A DNA stretch of 64,000 nt, taken from CAZROT01 sp964601895 (GTDB taxonomy: Bacteria; Pseudomonadota; Gammaproteobacteria; Enterobacterales; Enterobacteriaceae). Under the pieces are notes generated by a model. That model was given only the letters and a program-made list of their open reading frames with translations, was not told the origin of the DNA and did no database searches. Below, piece after piece: positions 17,935 through 27,011 of the stretch. Within the stretch, counting starts at the first letter, position 1. The number at the start of each line of letters is the position of its first letter. The position numbers were made by a program, and so were the translations under genes. Where the stretch lies: the NCBI GenBank assembly GCA_964601895.1, contig CAZROT010000005.1:186001-250000 (forward strand). Direction: 5' to 3'.

Positions 17935-19392
17935 ATGCTGGATATCGCCACCCTTGATCTGTTTCTGGCCATCAGTGAAGAAGAGCTGATTGAAGAAATG
18001 GTTATTGGCTTGCTGGCATCCCCTCAGCTGGCGGTATTCTTCAGAACGTTTCCACGCATAAAAAAAGCCGTGATGCAGGATATACTGCGCTGGAAAAAAC
18101 AGCTGCAGCAGAAAATGCAGCACAGCGCCATCCCTGCTGAACTGGCCAGTGAGTTTTATTTTTATCAACAGTGCGCACAGGCAAACACCCGGACGTTCTA
18201 TACCACACTGAACAACACACTGGCTACGCTGCAGGAGCTGAAATCCCCCTTCGCCATTCAGGCAAAAAAATTACGTGATGCAGCAAATTTATCCACCCCC
18301 GCTGATAGCCTGCAGATACTTTTCCTGCAGCGCTGGCGCACCAGCCTGACCTTACAGGCACTCGACCTGCATCATCAGTTACTGCAGCATGAGCAGGAGC
18401 AGTTACTGGCAGAATTACAACAGCACCTGGTGCCTGGAAGCACTCTGGATCCCTTGCTGGCAGACAATGAAACCTCTGGCAGCCGGCTGTGGGATATGAG
18501 CAGAGGGCAGTTACAAAAAAGCGACTGGCAGCTTCTGACAGAGTACGGCACCTTCATGCAACAACAGCCCGAGCTGGAAAACATCGCCCGTCAGCTGGGA
18601 CGCAGTAAAATAGCGATGACAGTACCGCAGACAGAGGTACGATTTGCAACAACCTGCATACGCGAACGGCTGCCGGATACGCTGCCTGAGGAAATCAGTG
18701 GACTTCATCAGAGCAACGATATTCTGCGCCTGCTGCCCACAGAGCTGGTCCTGCTGGCTATGGATGAGCTGACACTTGAATTTTACCGGCGTCTTGCTGA
18801 ACACAAGCTGTTAACCTATCGCCTGCAGGGGGACAGCTGGCAGGAACGCCTTATCTCAAGGCCTGTCAGCCACCAGCAAAACCATATTCAACCCCGCGGC
18901 CCGTTTATTGTCTGTGTGGATACCTCAAGCTCCATGAGCGGCTTTAATGAGCACTGTGCCAAAGCATTCTGCCTTGCCCTGCTGCGCATCGCGCTGGCCG
19001 ATAACCGGCGCTGCCACGTCATGCTGTTTGCCACTGAAACCATTCACTATGAACTCACTGAAAACAACGGGCTTGAACAGGCCGCACGCTTTCTCGGCCA
19101 GCATTTTCACGGCGGCACCGATCTGGCTGCCTGCCTGCAGGTAACGTTAACTAAAATGGAAAACCGCGAATGGCATGATGCCGATGCCATCATTATTTCT
19201 GATTTTATTGCCCAGCGGCTGCCTGAAAACCTCATCAGTCAGATAAAACACCAGCAGCAGCGTTATCAGCACCAGTTTCATGCCCTCGCCCTGTCTGATT
19301 ACGGCAAGCCGGCCATTCTGCATATTTTTGATTATGTCTGGCGCTTTGACACCCGCCTGAAAAACCGCCTGAGGCGCTGGTGGCGGCGTTAG
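17935..19392 (+). CDS. viaA: VWA-domain partner protein ViaA
   Basis: 485 residues (E. coli ViaA 483). The C-terminal von Willebrand A domain begins near residue 320 (GPFIVCVDTSSSMSG), containing the DxSxS metal-ion-dependent adhesion site, and continues with HGGTDLAACL and AIIISDFIA. The N-terminal helical part is Gln- and Leu-rich. ViaA stimulates RavA ATPase and has been linked to fumarate reductase and NADH dehydrogenase assembly. It is translationally coupled to ravA. After its stop, a 77-base gap separates it from the minus-strand glycan island, so the island's distal boundary is here. Confidence 0.95.
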   Translation: MLDIATLDLFLAISEEELIEEMVIGLLASPQLAVFFRTFPRIKKAVMQDILRWKKQLQQKMQHSAIPAELASEFYFYQQCAQANTRTFYTTLNNTLATLQELKSPFAIQAKKLRDAANLSTPADSLQILFLQRWRTSLTLQALDLHHQLLQHEQEQLLAELQQHLVPGSTLDPLLADNETSGSRLWDMSRGQLQKSDWQLLTEYGTFMQQQPELENIARQLGRSKIAMTVPQTEVRFATTCIRERLPDTLPEEISGLHQSNDILRLLPTELVLLAMDELTLEFYRRLAEHKLLTYRLQGDSWQERLISRPVSHQQNHIQPRGPFIVCVDTSSSMSGFNEHCAKAFCLALLRIALADNRRCHVMLFATETIHYELTENNGLEQAARFLGQHFHGGTDLAACLQVTLTKMENREWHDADAIIISDFIAQRLPENLISQIKHQQQRYQHQFHALALSDYGKPAILHIFDYVWRFDTRLKNRLRRWWRR

Positions 19393-19469
19393 CGCGGATT
19401 TTTAAAAAAAACCTACAGTGAATAAGATTGTTCCTGATTTATAGAACTCATTATCTGCTTTCATTTTGC

Positions 19470-20084
19470 TTACTTTTCAAGTAAAAACCAGGTTATATCA
19501 TCCTGCGGAAAATAACAGTCGCGATGATAAATAAATCCATAATCAATTAGATGAAGATTATATTTATCCATCAGCTCACCGGCAAAATCCCTTTTAAAAA
19601 GCTTATCATCATTGCCCCTGTAATTAATTGTAATGGGACTGGGGTTATAATATTCACAGACAACAACATAGCGTTTTGACAGATTATAAATATTTTCGTA
19701 AACCTTATCCAGTTCATTCGGATTTATATGAATTAACACACCTTTAGTAAAAACAAGATCATATTTATTCTCATCAGCTATCCTGTCAATAACAGTACCT
19801 TCGATAATAGTTGCTATATTCAGATTTCGCGCTTTTTGTACGGCCAAACTATTAATTTCATACCCACAAAGTTCAAATTCATTATTGATTCTTCTCAATG
19901 CCTGCAAGTTCATTCCAACATTACAGCCAAATTCAACAATCGATTTAATATCAGGCGCTGATTTAAGAATTTTGCTAAATAAAGCAATATTTGAATTTAT
20001 TAATTTCTCACCATGATTACGATCTATATATTCGTTTCCAAATTTACCCTCCCAAAAAATTTCCTGCTCTGTTTTATATGCCAT
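19470..20084 (-). CDS. Pseudaminic-acid-cluster SAM methyltransferase
   Basis: 204 residues beginning MAYKTEQEIFWEGKFGNEYI, a start characteristic of the 'pseudaminic acid biosynthesis-associated methylase' group. The SAM-binding motif I is VEFGCNVGMNLQAL, with the acidic residue after beta-2 in CGYEIN. The C-terminal LIDYGFIYHRDCYFPQDDITWFLLEK is also typical. It probably O- or N-methylates a Pse-containing glycan. This is the last gene of the minus-strand run. It is more AT-rich than viaA next door, consistent with an acquired island. Confidence 0.85.
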   Translation of the reverse strand: MAYKTEQEIFWEGKFGNEYIDRNHGEKLINSNIALFSKILKSAPDIKSIVEFGCNVGMNLQALRRINNEFELCGYEINSLAVQKARNLNIATIIEGTVIDRIADENKYDLVFTKGVLIHINPNELDKVYENIYNLSKRYVVVCEYYNPSPITINYRGNDDKLFKRDFAGELMDKYNLHLIDYGFIYHRDCYFPQDDITWFLLEK

Positions 20085-20141
20085 TAATTGACTCCAAATT
20101 TATTTTATACTTTATTAATATATATATTTTAATTTATAATA

Positions 20142-22184
20142 TTAAGCAGATTTTTCAAGCAAAAAATAAAACTGTAATGCACACATTTCTACTAATTCAT
20201 CTTCTGTTACCTCTTTTAAAATCAATTTACCTAAATCAATATTCGCTGGAAATTTTCCCTTGAAGTACTCCACATATCCCCACACGCATTCATCCGGGCT
20301 TAATTGTGAGCTCACAACACGATAACCAGTTTCCTGGCACAATTTTAATAGCTCCCGCAACGTAAAAAAACGGATATGCCTGATATTCAATAAACCTTCT
20401 TCTTTATAGGGAAAAGCTCCTTTACTGATATCATCCATTAATGACAGATTACGCAGATTATGAACACTAAGTAATACCTGCCCCTGCGCAGACAAATATG
20501 AACGCAAGCGCATCATCACATCCCAGGGATTGTGCATATATTCCAGTGTACCAGCGAGCAATATCGCATCCAGGGTGCCTTTAACCAATCCTTCTTGATC
20601 AAAATTAATGGATTCAAACATGCCTGTTATTACTTTATCCATGCAAGATGAGGCAATATCAGCAGCAGCCTTATCACACTCGATTCCCCACACCCTGCAG
20701 TCAGGGAATTTTTCTTTTATCACCCTTGCATTGCTGCCTGTACCACAACCGATATCGAGAAAAAATCTGGGTTGATTAGAAAACATGTTCAGTAAATTAT
20801 AATCAGGTATTGCAGGATAATTCAGTTGCAAATCAACAGGCTCTGCATTCAGACATCTTTGCCAGAGTGGTGGTAGCGGTTCCCATGGCCCTATATCTGG
20901 CGCCAGTTCATGCATGAGCTGTGCTACCCGCCGTGTGGCATTACCATCATTTTTGTAACTGTGTTGCTCAATGACATTTTGCCTCTTTTCCTGCTGGCGG
21001 GCACGTGCTTGCGCATTAAACGCCAGCTGAAATATAGCCTCTGGCAATTCATGCGCTTCCACCTCAATAACACCTGAGTCTGCATGATAGCTGGGCCCGA
21101 ATACAATACTCTGATCGGACTGCAAATTAATAACACTGGTACCCGTCAGCACGCCTTCAACCAGGTAATTGGAATCTACGGTAATTAAAACATCTGCCGC
21201 CACGGCAAATAATTGCGTTTCACCTTCCAGAATATAAAGGTAAGACCCGGCATCATGCCCTAAAGAATGAACAATTTCTTCAAAACATCTGGCACTACTG
21301 CCAGTGTAAAACCTGTTCCCCTGTCTTACTCTATCCTTAATTACTGCGTTAAAAAGCACGCCTTTTTTCTTCAACGCATGGCATGCCAGTAAAAAATCTT
21401 TTAACGTATTCCTGTAAACATAGAGATCACTGTTAGCGTTAGCGCCATGTGCCCATGTAGTACCAAAAACTATTAATGGAATATCGGCACGAAGCCCATA
21501 CTTCAAACATAATTGCTCACGACAGGTATTTTTTTGCAAGTGCAAATGAGCATAATTATCCCATCTCGGATTACCCGTAACGACAATTTTACTTGTATCC
21601 TTCCCTCCATCACGATATCCCTCGATGCCGCGTTCTCCAAATACCGCCGTATAATCTGATAGTAAATTCAGCTCTAAATTATGAGGCCCACAAATAATCA
21701 TCCCATGAGACATGTGCAGGCTCTTTATTCCATTCGCTCGAGCCCAAAGAGAAGCAATGACACCCTCTGTAAGATGATTTTCATTCAGTACCATCAGGCG
21801 GATATCATATTTTTCTTTTGCTATTTCTAAAGATTGCAATAAAGACGTAATTACGGGGAGCTGTTCATGTAATCTTTTATAAATAATATTGATTAATTTC
21901 TGAGAATCTACCTTAGTTTGCCTGCTGTCGGCACTGCCAAAATAATCGATAAACTGATTCAGTAAACGATTTGCATCCTGCTGAGCAGTAGCTGTTTTTT
22001 CCGGTGTTAACAAGCTATGGAGAGCAACAATACGACTGCCAGTTTTCTCCAGAGCCTCTGATAAAAACGGTTTACATGTCATATCTCTGGAGATGATGAC
22101 CAACGGCTGGTGCATCAATATGAACTGACGTATAACATCCTGATATGGAGAAGGTAAAAAATCAATGATAGCTTTCTGCTTCAT
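20142..22184 (-). CDS. Two-domain protein: GT-B-like glycan transferase fused to a class I methyltransferase
   Basis: 680 residues. Residues ~1-430 look like the GT-B/CDP-glycerol-transferase-like 'surface carbohydrate' group. They include LWARANGIKSLHMSHGM (first Rossmann half), KIVVTGNPRWDNY at the interdomain region, then IVFGTTWAH and the late nucleotide-binding half with DVLITVDSNYLVEGV. Residues ~470-640 form a class I SAM methyltransferase with FLDIGCGTGSNARVI as motif I and ILLAGTLEYMHNPWDVM as the post-motif region. The fusion suggests one protein both transfers and methylates a sugar, or recognises a methylated acceptor. It overlaps its upstream neighbour by one base (TGATG-type coupling at 22184). 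No transmembrane segment is seen. Domain assignments are by eye. Confidence 0.72.
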   Translation of the reverse strand: MKQKAIIDFLPSPYQDVIRQFILMHQPLVIISRDMTCKPFLSEALEKTGSRIVALHSLLTPEKTATAQQDANRLLNQFIDYFGSADSRQTKVDSQKLINIIYKRLHEQLPVITSLLQSLEIAKEKYDIRLMVLNENHLTEGVIASLWARANGIKSLHMSHGMIICGPHNLELNLLSDYTAVFGERGIEGYRDGGKDTSKIVVTGNPRWDNYAHLHLQKNTCREQLCLKYGLRADIPLIVFGTTWAHGANANSDLYVYRNTLKDFLLACHALKKKGVLFNAVIKDRVRQGNRFYTGSSARCFEEIVHSLGHDAGSYLYILEGETQLFAVAADVLITVDSNYLVEGVLTGTSVINLQSDQSIVFGPSYHADSGVIEVEAHELPEAIFQLAFNAQARARQQEKRQNVIEQHSYKNDGNATRRVAQLMHELAPDIGPWEPLPPLWQRCLNAEPVDLQLNYPAIPDYNLLNMFSNQPRFFLDIGCGTGSNARVIKEKFPDCRVWGIECDKAAADIASSCMDKVITGMFESINFDQEGLVKGTLDAILLAGTLEYMHNPWDVMMRLRSYLSAQGQVLLSVHNLRNLSLMDDISKGAFPYKEEGLLNIRHIRFFTLRELLKLCQETGYRVVSSQLSPDECVWGYVEYFKGKFPANIDLGKLILKEVTEDELVEMCALQFYFLLEKSA

Positions 22185-23341
22185 CAGGTTTCCTTAGAAA
22201 AAGCCTGAAAATATTCGAACATCATGTCTTCTATTAACTTTGCTCCCAGACCCGCGGTCACATCCACACCATGATAAAATCTGAAATGACAGTCTTCCGA
22301 CCAGTGCTCGATAATTTTCATTGCCTGATGATTAATCTGATCCGCCATTACTGATCTATGCAGAGTAGTAGCAAGCTCCTGCGGCATTAATCCCTGCAGG
22401 TTATAAGCAGGAATTTGTTCCAGTAGTGTTTTCATCAACTTCAAAAAAAATCCACGGGCACGCAGAGGTTGTAAAAGTCGGCCAAAATGGGCTGAGTATT
22501 CTTCCTGTGACAGCGGCAACCAGGGAAGCAGGCTGGTAAATGTGTGTTGATCAATTGCAGCATCAATTTCCGCCATACGCTGCATAAAAGCGGCATTGGC
22601 CTGCCTGTCAGGCTGGTTGTCAAGCACCACAAATAATCGGCCTGACATACGCGGAGTTAAGTACGCAACCAGTTTTTCTTCCAAAAATAACGCCAGCTCG
22701 AATAAATTCGTATCCTGTGCCAACCACGACAGGCTACGCTGCCAGTAGTTTTTGCATTCCAAGCATTCGTAAATTAACCCATTGGTTGAACATAAAGCTG
22801 CATAAGGCACAACCGCCACTATGGTCATTGCTGCTTCATCAGCAAACTGATGTAATTCAGCAAGCGTCAGGCGTGATACATAATGCTCCTGTCTTTCTGG
22901 TGCAGTAGTGATACTTAAAGCCTCTGGCCATGTCTGTTCATCGTTGCCATAAGCCGCTATGACATTATCCTGTGAGTGCATACCAAACAGCATTCTGCCA
23001 CCAGGGCGCACAAATTTTTTCCAGTGCAATAACATTTCACGCCAGTGAGCAGCCTGTTCTAACACAGATAGTGATACGGCACTGTCAAAAGAGGCTGCCT
23101 CACAGGGAAGTGCCGCTATATCCGCACATTGTAAGTTAATACGTGTATCTTCCTGTTTTTTTCTTTCAGGAAATATAGTGCGTGAAGTGTCAATAGCGGT
23201 AATAGTCGCCCCCATATCCAGCAAAGGAAGCGTTGCCTTACTAGCCCCAATATCAACAATATTGCTGCCCTGTATAAAGCGTTTGATGAGATTGATTTCT
23301 AATGCATTTTTAAGGTAACTGACACCGCTATTTTCAGTCAT
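22184..23341 (-). CDS. SAM-dependent methyltransferase of the Pse island
   Basis: 385 residues. The N-terminal ~200 form a class I methyltransferase. Motif I is SNIVDIGASKATL, with ITAIDTS for the ribose-binding acid and MLFGMHSQDN after the substrate loop. The remaining ~180 residues are a helical region with no family I recognise (for example HWSEDCHFRFYHGVDVTAG). The pair of adjacent cysteines in YECLECKNYW is notable but there is no full zinc site. It lies between pseI and the GT/methyltransferase fusion and is translationally coupled to the latter. The acceptor is unknown; a sugar or glycosylated protein is likely from context. Confidence 0.72.
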   Translation of the reverse strand: MTENSGVSYLKNALEINLIKRFIQGSNIVDIGASKATLPLLDMGATITAIDTSRTIFPERKKQEDTRINLQCADIAALPCEAASFDSAVSLSVLEQAAHWREMLLHWKKFVRPGGRMLFGMHSQDNVIAAYGNDEQTWPEALSITTAPERQEHYVSRLTLAELHQFADEAAMTIVAVVPYAALCSTNGLIYECLECKNYWQRSLSWLAQDTNLFELALFLEEKLVAYLTPRMSGRLFVVLDNQPDRQANAAFMQRMAEIDAAIDQHTFTSLLPWLPLSQEEYSAHFGRLLQPLRARGFFLKLMKTLLEQIPAYNLQGLMPQELATTLHRSVMADQINHQAMKIIEHWSEDCHFRFYHGVDVTAGLGAKLIEDMMFEYFQAFSKET

Positions 23342-23353
23342 ATGAACTGCCCA

Positions 23354-24412
23354 TTATTTTAATACTTCCCAGGAAAGTGGTGTCCCCATTTTAAGAACGC
23401 ATCCTGCTCTCATCCCCAATACCACATCCCAGTATTCAGGCGACAGGCCAAAGCCAGGGCGAATAGCCCTGATATTATCAGGTGATAAGATTTCACCCTC
23501 ATTAATGTCACGGGACACATATAAAGAACGCCGGAAGGCCAGAGATTTTTTTTCCGCTGCTGAGACACCATAAACAACTCCTCCCAACGCCTGCCAGGCA
23601 CGTTCAGTTTCTGTTACAAGCAGCGCCATTTCTTCAGGTTCCAGTGAAAAAGCCGAGTCCACGCCCCCATCAGCACGGCGCAATGTAAAATGCTTTTCAA
23701 TAACCGTTGCCCCCAGAGCTACTGCTGCTACGGCAACCCCGGACCCCATGGTGTGATCCGATAACCCTACTTCACAGCCAAATAAATCACGCAGATGCGG
23801 CAGGGTATTCAGATTGGTATGAAGAGGTGACGCCGGATAATTACTGGTGCATTTCAGCAAAATGAGCTGATGACAGCCCGCATTACGCGCTGTACGCACT
23901 GTTTTATCCAGCTCAGCAGCTGTTGCCATTCCGGTTGAAATAATAATAGGCTTACCGGTGCCAGCTACCTTACGGATTAATGGTAAATCGGTATTTTCAA
24001 AACTGGCTATTTTATAGGCAGGAACATCCAGTGATTCTAGAAAATCCACCGCAGATTCATCAAAGGGGGTGGAAAAACACAGCATGCCCAACGCACGCGC
24101 ACGTTCAAAAATGGCTTCATGCCATTCCCAGGGAGTATGCGCATCACGGTAAAGCTGATATAAAGACTGACCTGCCCATAAGCTTTCTGCATCATCAATA
24201 CGAAATGCTCCATGATGCAAATCAAGGGTCATGGTATCCGGCGTGTAGGTTTGCAGTTTTAAAGCATGTGCACCACTTCTGGCAGCAGCATCAACAATCT
24301 CCAGAGCACGCGCCAGTGACTGATTATGATTGCCTGACATCTCAGCAATGATAAAAGGCGGTGCGTCTCTTGCAATGCGTCTCTGGCCAATGGTTATTGC
24401 TGGAAGATTCAT
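23354..24412 (-). CDS. pseI: Pseudaminic acid synthase PseI (NeuB family)
   Basis: 352 residues. It condenses 2,4-diacetamido-2,4,6-trideoxy-L-altrose with phosphoenolpyruvate to give pseudaminic acid. The TIM barrel shows FIIAEMSGNHNQS, LKLQTYTPDTMT, KIASFENTD, CTSNYPASP and VGLSDHTMGSGVAVAA. The C-terminal SAF (antifreeze-like) domain follows at about residue 290 (RRSLYVSRDINEGE). It is closer to PseI than to NeuB or LegI by its LKLQTYTPDTMT substrate loop and the pse neighbourhood. It is separated from the upstream formyltransferase-like gene by 227 bases, the largest gap in the pse run, so it may have its own promoter. Confidence 0.93.
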   Translation of the reverse strand: MNLPAITIGQRRIARDAPPFIIAEMSGNHNQSLARALEIVDAAARSGAHALKLQTYTPDTMTLDLHHGAFRIDDAESLWAGQSLYQLYRDAHTPWEWHEAIFERARALGMLCFSTPFDESAVDFLESLDVPAYKIASFENTDLPLIRKVAGTGKPIIISTGMATAAELDKTVRTARNAGCHQLILLKCTSNYPASPLHTNLNTLPHLRDLFGCEVGLSDHTMGSGVAVAAVALGATVIEKHFTLRRADGGVDSAFSLEPEEMALLVTETERAWQALGGVVYGVSAAEKKSLAFRRSLYVSRDINEGEILSPDNIRAIRPGFGLSPEYWDVVLGMRAGCVLKMGTPLSWEVLK

Positions 24413-24639
24413 TGATTATGTCATGATTTTTTTTAAGATAAAAATCATGACAGAAGTATTATGAGTTAAAACAAAAAGGACAGCATAAAAAAGCAGGTTA
24501 TTCTATTAGCTTAGCTAGTATGGCAATTTGGGATTAACTATGGGTGGATGTGCTTCTTAAGTTTGTTTCGATAGTGATAAAAAAGGATGCTTTTTTGCGT
24601 GTGTCTTTAGTCAATTGTTATTCCAACAGGCTTTTTTCA

Positions 24640-25284
24640 TCACGAATTTTCTTCTTTCTCCAGGTAAATAAAATAACGTTTACCACATAAGTCAAAAAAA
24701 GCAGGATAACGCTGGCTATCAGCCACACGCAGTAAATTAAATTGCTCTGCCAGGGTCTTATGAGGATTGATACAACTATCGTTCGGTGTTCGTCGTCGGT
24801 ATACATTGATAGCGCCCTGCTGCTTGCGTGGCGTATACAGATCACAGTAGGTTAATGCCCAATTCATTAATGTCAGCTCACAATCAAACAAGAGATCATT
24901 AATTTCAGTAAATAATTCATGTCCTTCAAGTTTAAAACAAATTTGATGCCAGATATCGCCCGTATCCACTTCATCTTCAGCATTAATTAAACTGACAGTG
25001 ATATCAGTTGTACCATTTATGATTTGCCATATATGCGGTGACATACCACGCCCTGCCGGCAAATTACTTGCATGGATTACCAAAGCATGCCGATAACGTT
25101 GTCTTTGTACCGCATTAATAATTTCCTGGCACGAAATCAAAAATAAAAAATCTCCTCCGCGCAGTTGAGATTGAGTAGACACAATGCATACATCTTCTTC
25201 TTGTAATGCAGCCCATTGATATAACAAAGGCCGAATTGGATGATTTTTATCACTACATAAGATATCTATTTTCAATGGCATCAT
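24640..25284 (-). CDS. Formyltransferase-like protein in the pse operon (possible PseH substitute)
   Basis: 214 residues resembling the N-terminal domain of formyl_trans proteins (Fmt/PurN/ArnA type). The recognisable core is VIHASNLPAGRGMSPHIWQ, then ITVSLINAEDEVDTGDIW. The catalytic His (HxSxLP) and Asp (VDTGDIW) are kept. The Asn normally two residues before the His (NxHxS) is replaced by Val (VIH). No GNAT acetyltransferase (PseH) occurs in the window, and this gene sits where pseH is often found, coupled to pseG by a 4-base overlap. It may formylate or acylate the 4-amino group, giving an N-formyl Pse variant. A non-catalytic role is possible if the Asn is essential. Confidence 0.72.
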   Translation of the reverse strand: MMPLKIDILCSDKNHPIRPLLYQWAALQEEDVCIVSTQSQLRGGDFLFLISCQEIINAVQRQRYRHALVIHASNLPAGRGMSPHIWQIINGTTDITVSLINAEDEVDTGDIWHQICFKLEGHELFTEINDLLFDCELTLMNWALTYCDLYTPRKQQGAINVYRRRTPNDSCINPHKTLAEQFNLLRVADSQRYPAFFDLCGKRYFIYLEKEENS

Positions 25285-26306
25285 GCAAAATTCACTTCTT
25301 CAATTGCAGCTACCACTCGCTCTGTGCCTTTACCATCTACCAATGCACATGCTTTATTCGACATTAACTCACGTGCTTGTTTATCAACACAGAGCACAAC
25401 AAGTGCTTGTTCAATATCTGTAACAGTAACTTTTTCCGAAATGCCTAAATACTGTAAAACACCGACTTGTGCACAATATTCAGCGATAGCGTACTGATTA
25501 GTAGCCAGCGCAATACCAATTGTTGGCAGCCCCAAAGCACAACGTTCCCAAGTGGTGGTGCCTGCTGCCCCTATGGCAATATCTGCTACTCGCATTTTTT
25601 TTGCCATGGCATCTGTATGATGCTCTGCCTGCCATCCGTACCGGGCACATAACACAGAAATTTCATCCCAGGCAGGGTTAGCGATACCCGCCACCACCTC
25701 GACCTGCAGCTTCTTTCCTTTAGAAAAATCCGCCAGCGCCTGCAATGCTTTCAACGTTTCTCGGGTGGGGTCTGCTCCACCAAAATTCACTAAAATACGA
25801 GAGGCAAATTCCGGATGGACACGCTGAACAGGCTCGGAAAATTCCGGTCGTAACAGAGCGAATTTTGTACCCAGCAATGCAATACAGGACCCGGCAGGTG
25901 AAACCGCAGACGCGTTAATATTCTGGTTAAGCAGAATATCTGCTTCATGCATGCGTGTATCATCATCGATTACCATCACATGGCATGCAAAATAACGTGC
26001 CTTGCTTTCCCACTCACGCTCAATGCCGTAATGATCAATAATACACCAGTCAAATTTTACTCCGTCCAGCTGATTTATCAGAGACTGTGCACTAGCCTGC
26101 CCTCCCTGCTCTTTTTCCATCGACAGCCAGATTAATGACCACCTGTCCTGGAACGCATGTAACGGATGGCCCTCTGTGATAAAAGGCTTACTGGCAAAAG
26201 TAATCTGATGGCCGCGTTCAAACAACGCTTGTGCCAGGGTGATACAACGCATGACATGACCCAATCCGATTTCTAAAGAGGCATCTGCACGAAAAAGGAT
26301 ATTCAT
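25281..26306 (-). CDS. pseG: UDP-2,4-diacetamido-2,4,6-trideoxy-L-altrose hydrolase PseG
   Basis: 341 residues, a GT-B-fold hydrolase that removes UDP from the PseH product, giving the free sugar for PseI. The N-terminal FRADASLEIGLGHVMRC holds the conserved GxGHxxR with the catalytic His, followed by CIIDHYGI. The C-terminal half has VNFGGADPT and IGAAGTTTWERCALGLPTI. The full length and motifs look intact. Coupled by a 4-base overlap to the downstream formyltransferase-like gene and 3 bases after pseF. Confidence 0.93.
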   Translation of the reverse strand: MNILFRADASLEIGLGHVMRCITLAQALFERGHQITFASKPFITEGHPLHAFQDRWSLIWLSMEKEQGGQASAQSLINQLDGVKFDWCIIDHYGIEREWESKARYFACHVMVIDDDTRMHEADILLNQNINASAVSPAGSCIALLGTKFALLRPEFSEPVQRVHPEFASRILVNFGGADPTRETLKALQALADFSKGKKLQVEVVAGIANPAWDEISVLCARYGWQAEHHTDAMAKKMRVADIAIGAAGTTTWERCALGLPTIGIALATNQYAIAEYCAQVGVLQYLGISEKVTVTDIEQALVVLCVDKQARELMSNKACALVDGKGTERVVAAIEEVNFA

Positions 26307-26309
26307 GCG

Positions 26310-27011
26310 TCAGCTCATTCTGGTTTTTTGTAAAATCTGATAGAGCAATTCCGCATGCTGCCAGTCTTCCAGTGTGTCAATATCCTGCACCAGCTGGCGA
26401 GGCAGCTGGATAGGAATGGAAAGCGGTGAATACATCACTTCCTCATTTAACCAGGCATGGCTTTTTCCCCAGTAAAATTGCCCGGCATCGTGAAAGGCAG
26501 GCTCAAGATCCTGCGAACGCGTCATGTAATACTCAGGGTAAAACATCCTCAGACCGTCATCAGTTAAGGTAAAGGCACGCTGTATAGGAGAAGTATAAGA
26601 AGTTACTGAAAATGAAAATGATTTATCTGTACGACTGGATAATTCCTGCCAACCTTTTTGTAAATATCCCCTTTGCAACAGCGGTGCTGTGGCATAAATA
26701 CAACAGCTATAATCCGGCAGGGTACTTTTTTCTGCCAGAAAATTTACTGCATTCGCCATCACCGCAGCGGTACCGGTATAATTATCCGCCAGTGTTTTGG
26801 GTCGTAAAAAAGGAACCTGTGCGCCATAGCTTCGCGCCACTTCTGCAATTTCTTTATCATCCGTACTGACGATTACCTGATCGAACAGCTGGCTTTGTAA
26901 AGCAGCTTGAATCGAATACGCAATAATGGGTTGCCCGCAAAAAGGGCGGATATTTTTACGTGGAATACGCTGGCTACCGCCACGCGCAGGAATAATGGCA
27001 ACAGCACTCAT
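26310..27011 (-). CDS. pseF: CMP-pseudaminic acid cytidylyltransferase PseF
   Basis: 233 residues. It activates pseudaminic acid with CTP. The nucleotide-binding loop is IIPARGGSQRIPRKNIRPF, followed by the metal-site region VIVSTDDKEIAEVA and PLLQRGYLQKGW. The C-terminus (QLVQDIDTLEDWQHAELLY) contains the Asp of the second metal site. It is nearer PseF than NeuA or LegF by the YTSPIQRAF segment and the operon. Its start overlaps the pseC stop by 4 bases, so translation is coupled. Confidence 0.93.
   Translation of the reverse strand: MSAVAIIPARGGSQRIPRKNIRPFCGQPIIAYSIQAALQSQLFDQVIVSTDDKEIAEVARSYGAQVPFLRPKTLADNYTGTAAVMANAVNFLAEKSTLPDYSCCIYATAPLLQRGYLQKGWQELSSRTDKSFSFSVTSYTSPIQRAFTLTDDGLRMFYPEYYMTRSQDLEPAFHDAGQFYWGKSHAWLNEEVMYSPLSIPIQLPRQLVQDIDTLEDWQHAELLYQILQKTRMS

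Noticed and set aside
24618..24845. 75-residue minus-strand frame overlapping the formyltransferase-like gene
   Set aside because: It is an out-of-frame shadow of the longer gene, which has the family motifs and coupled translation with pseG.
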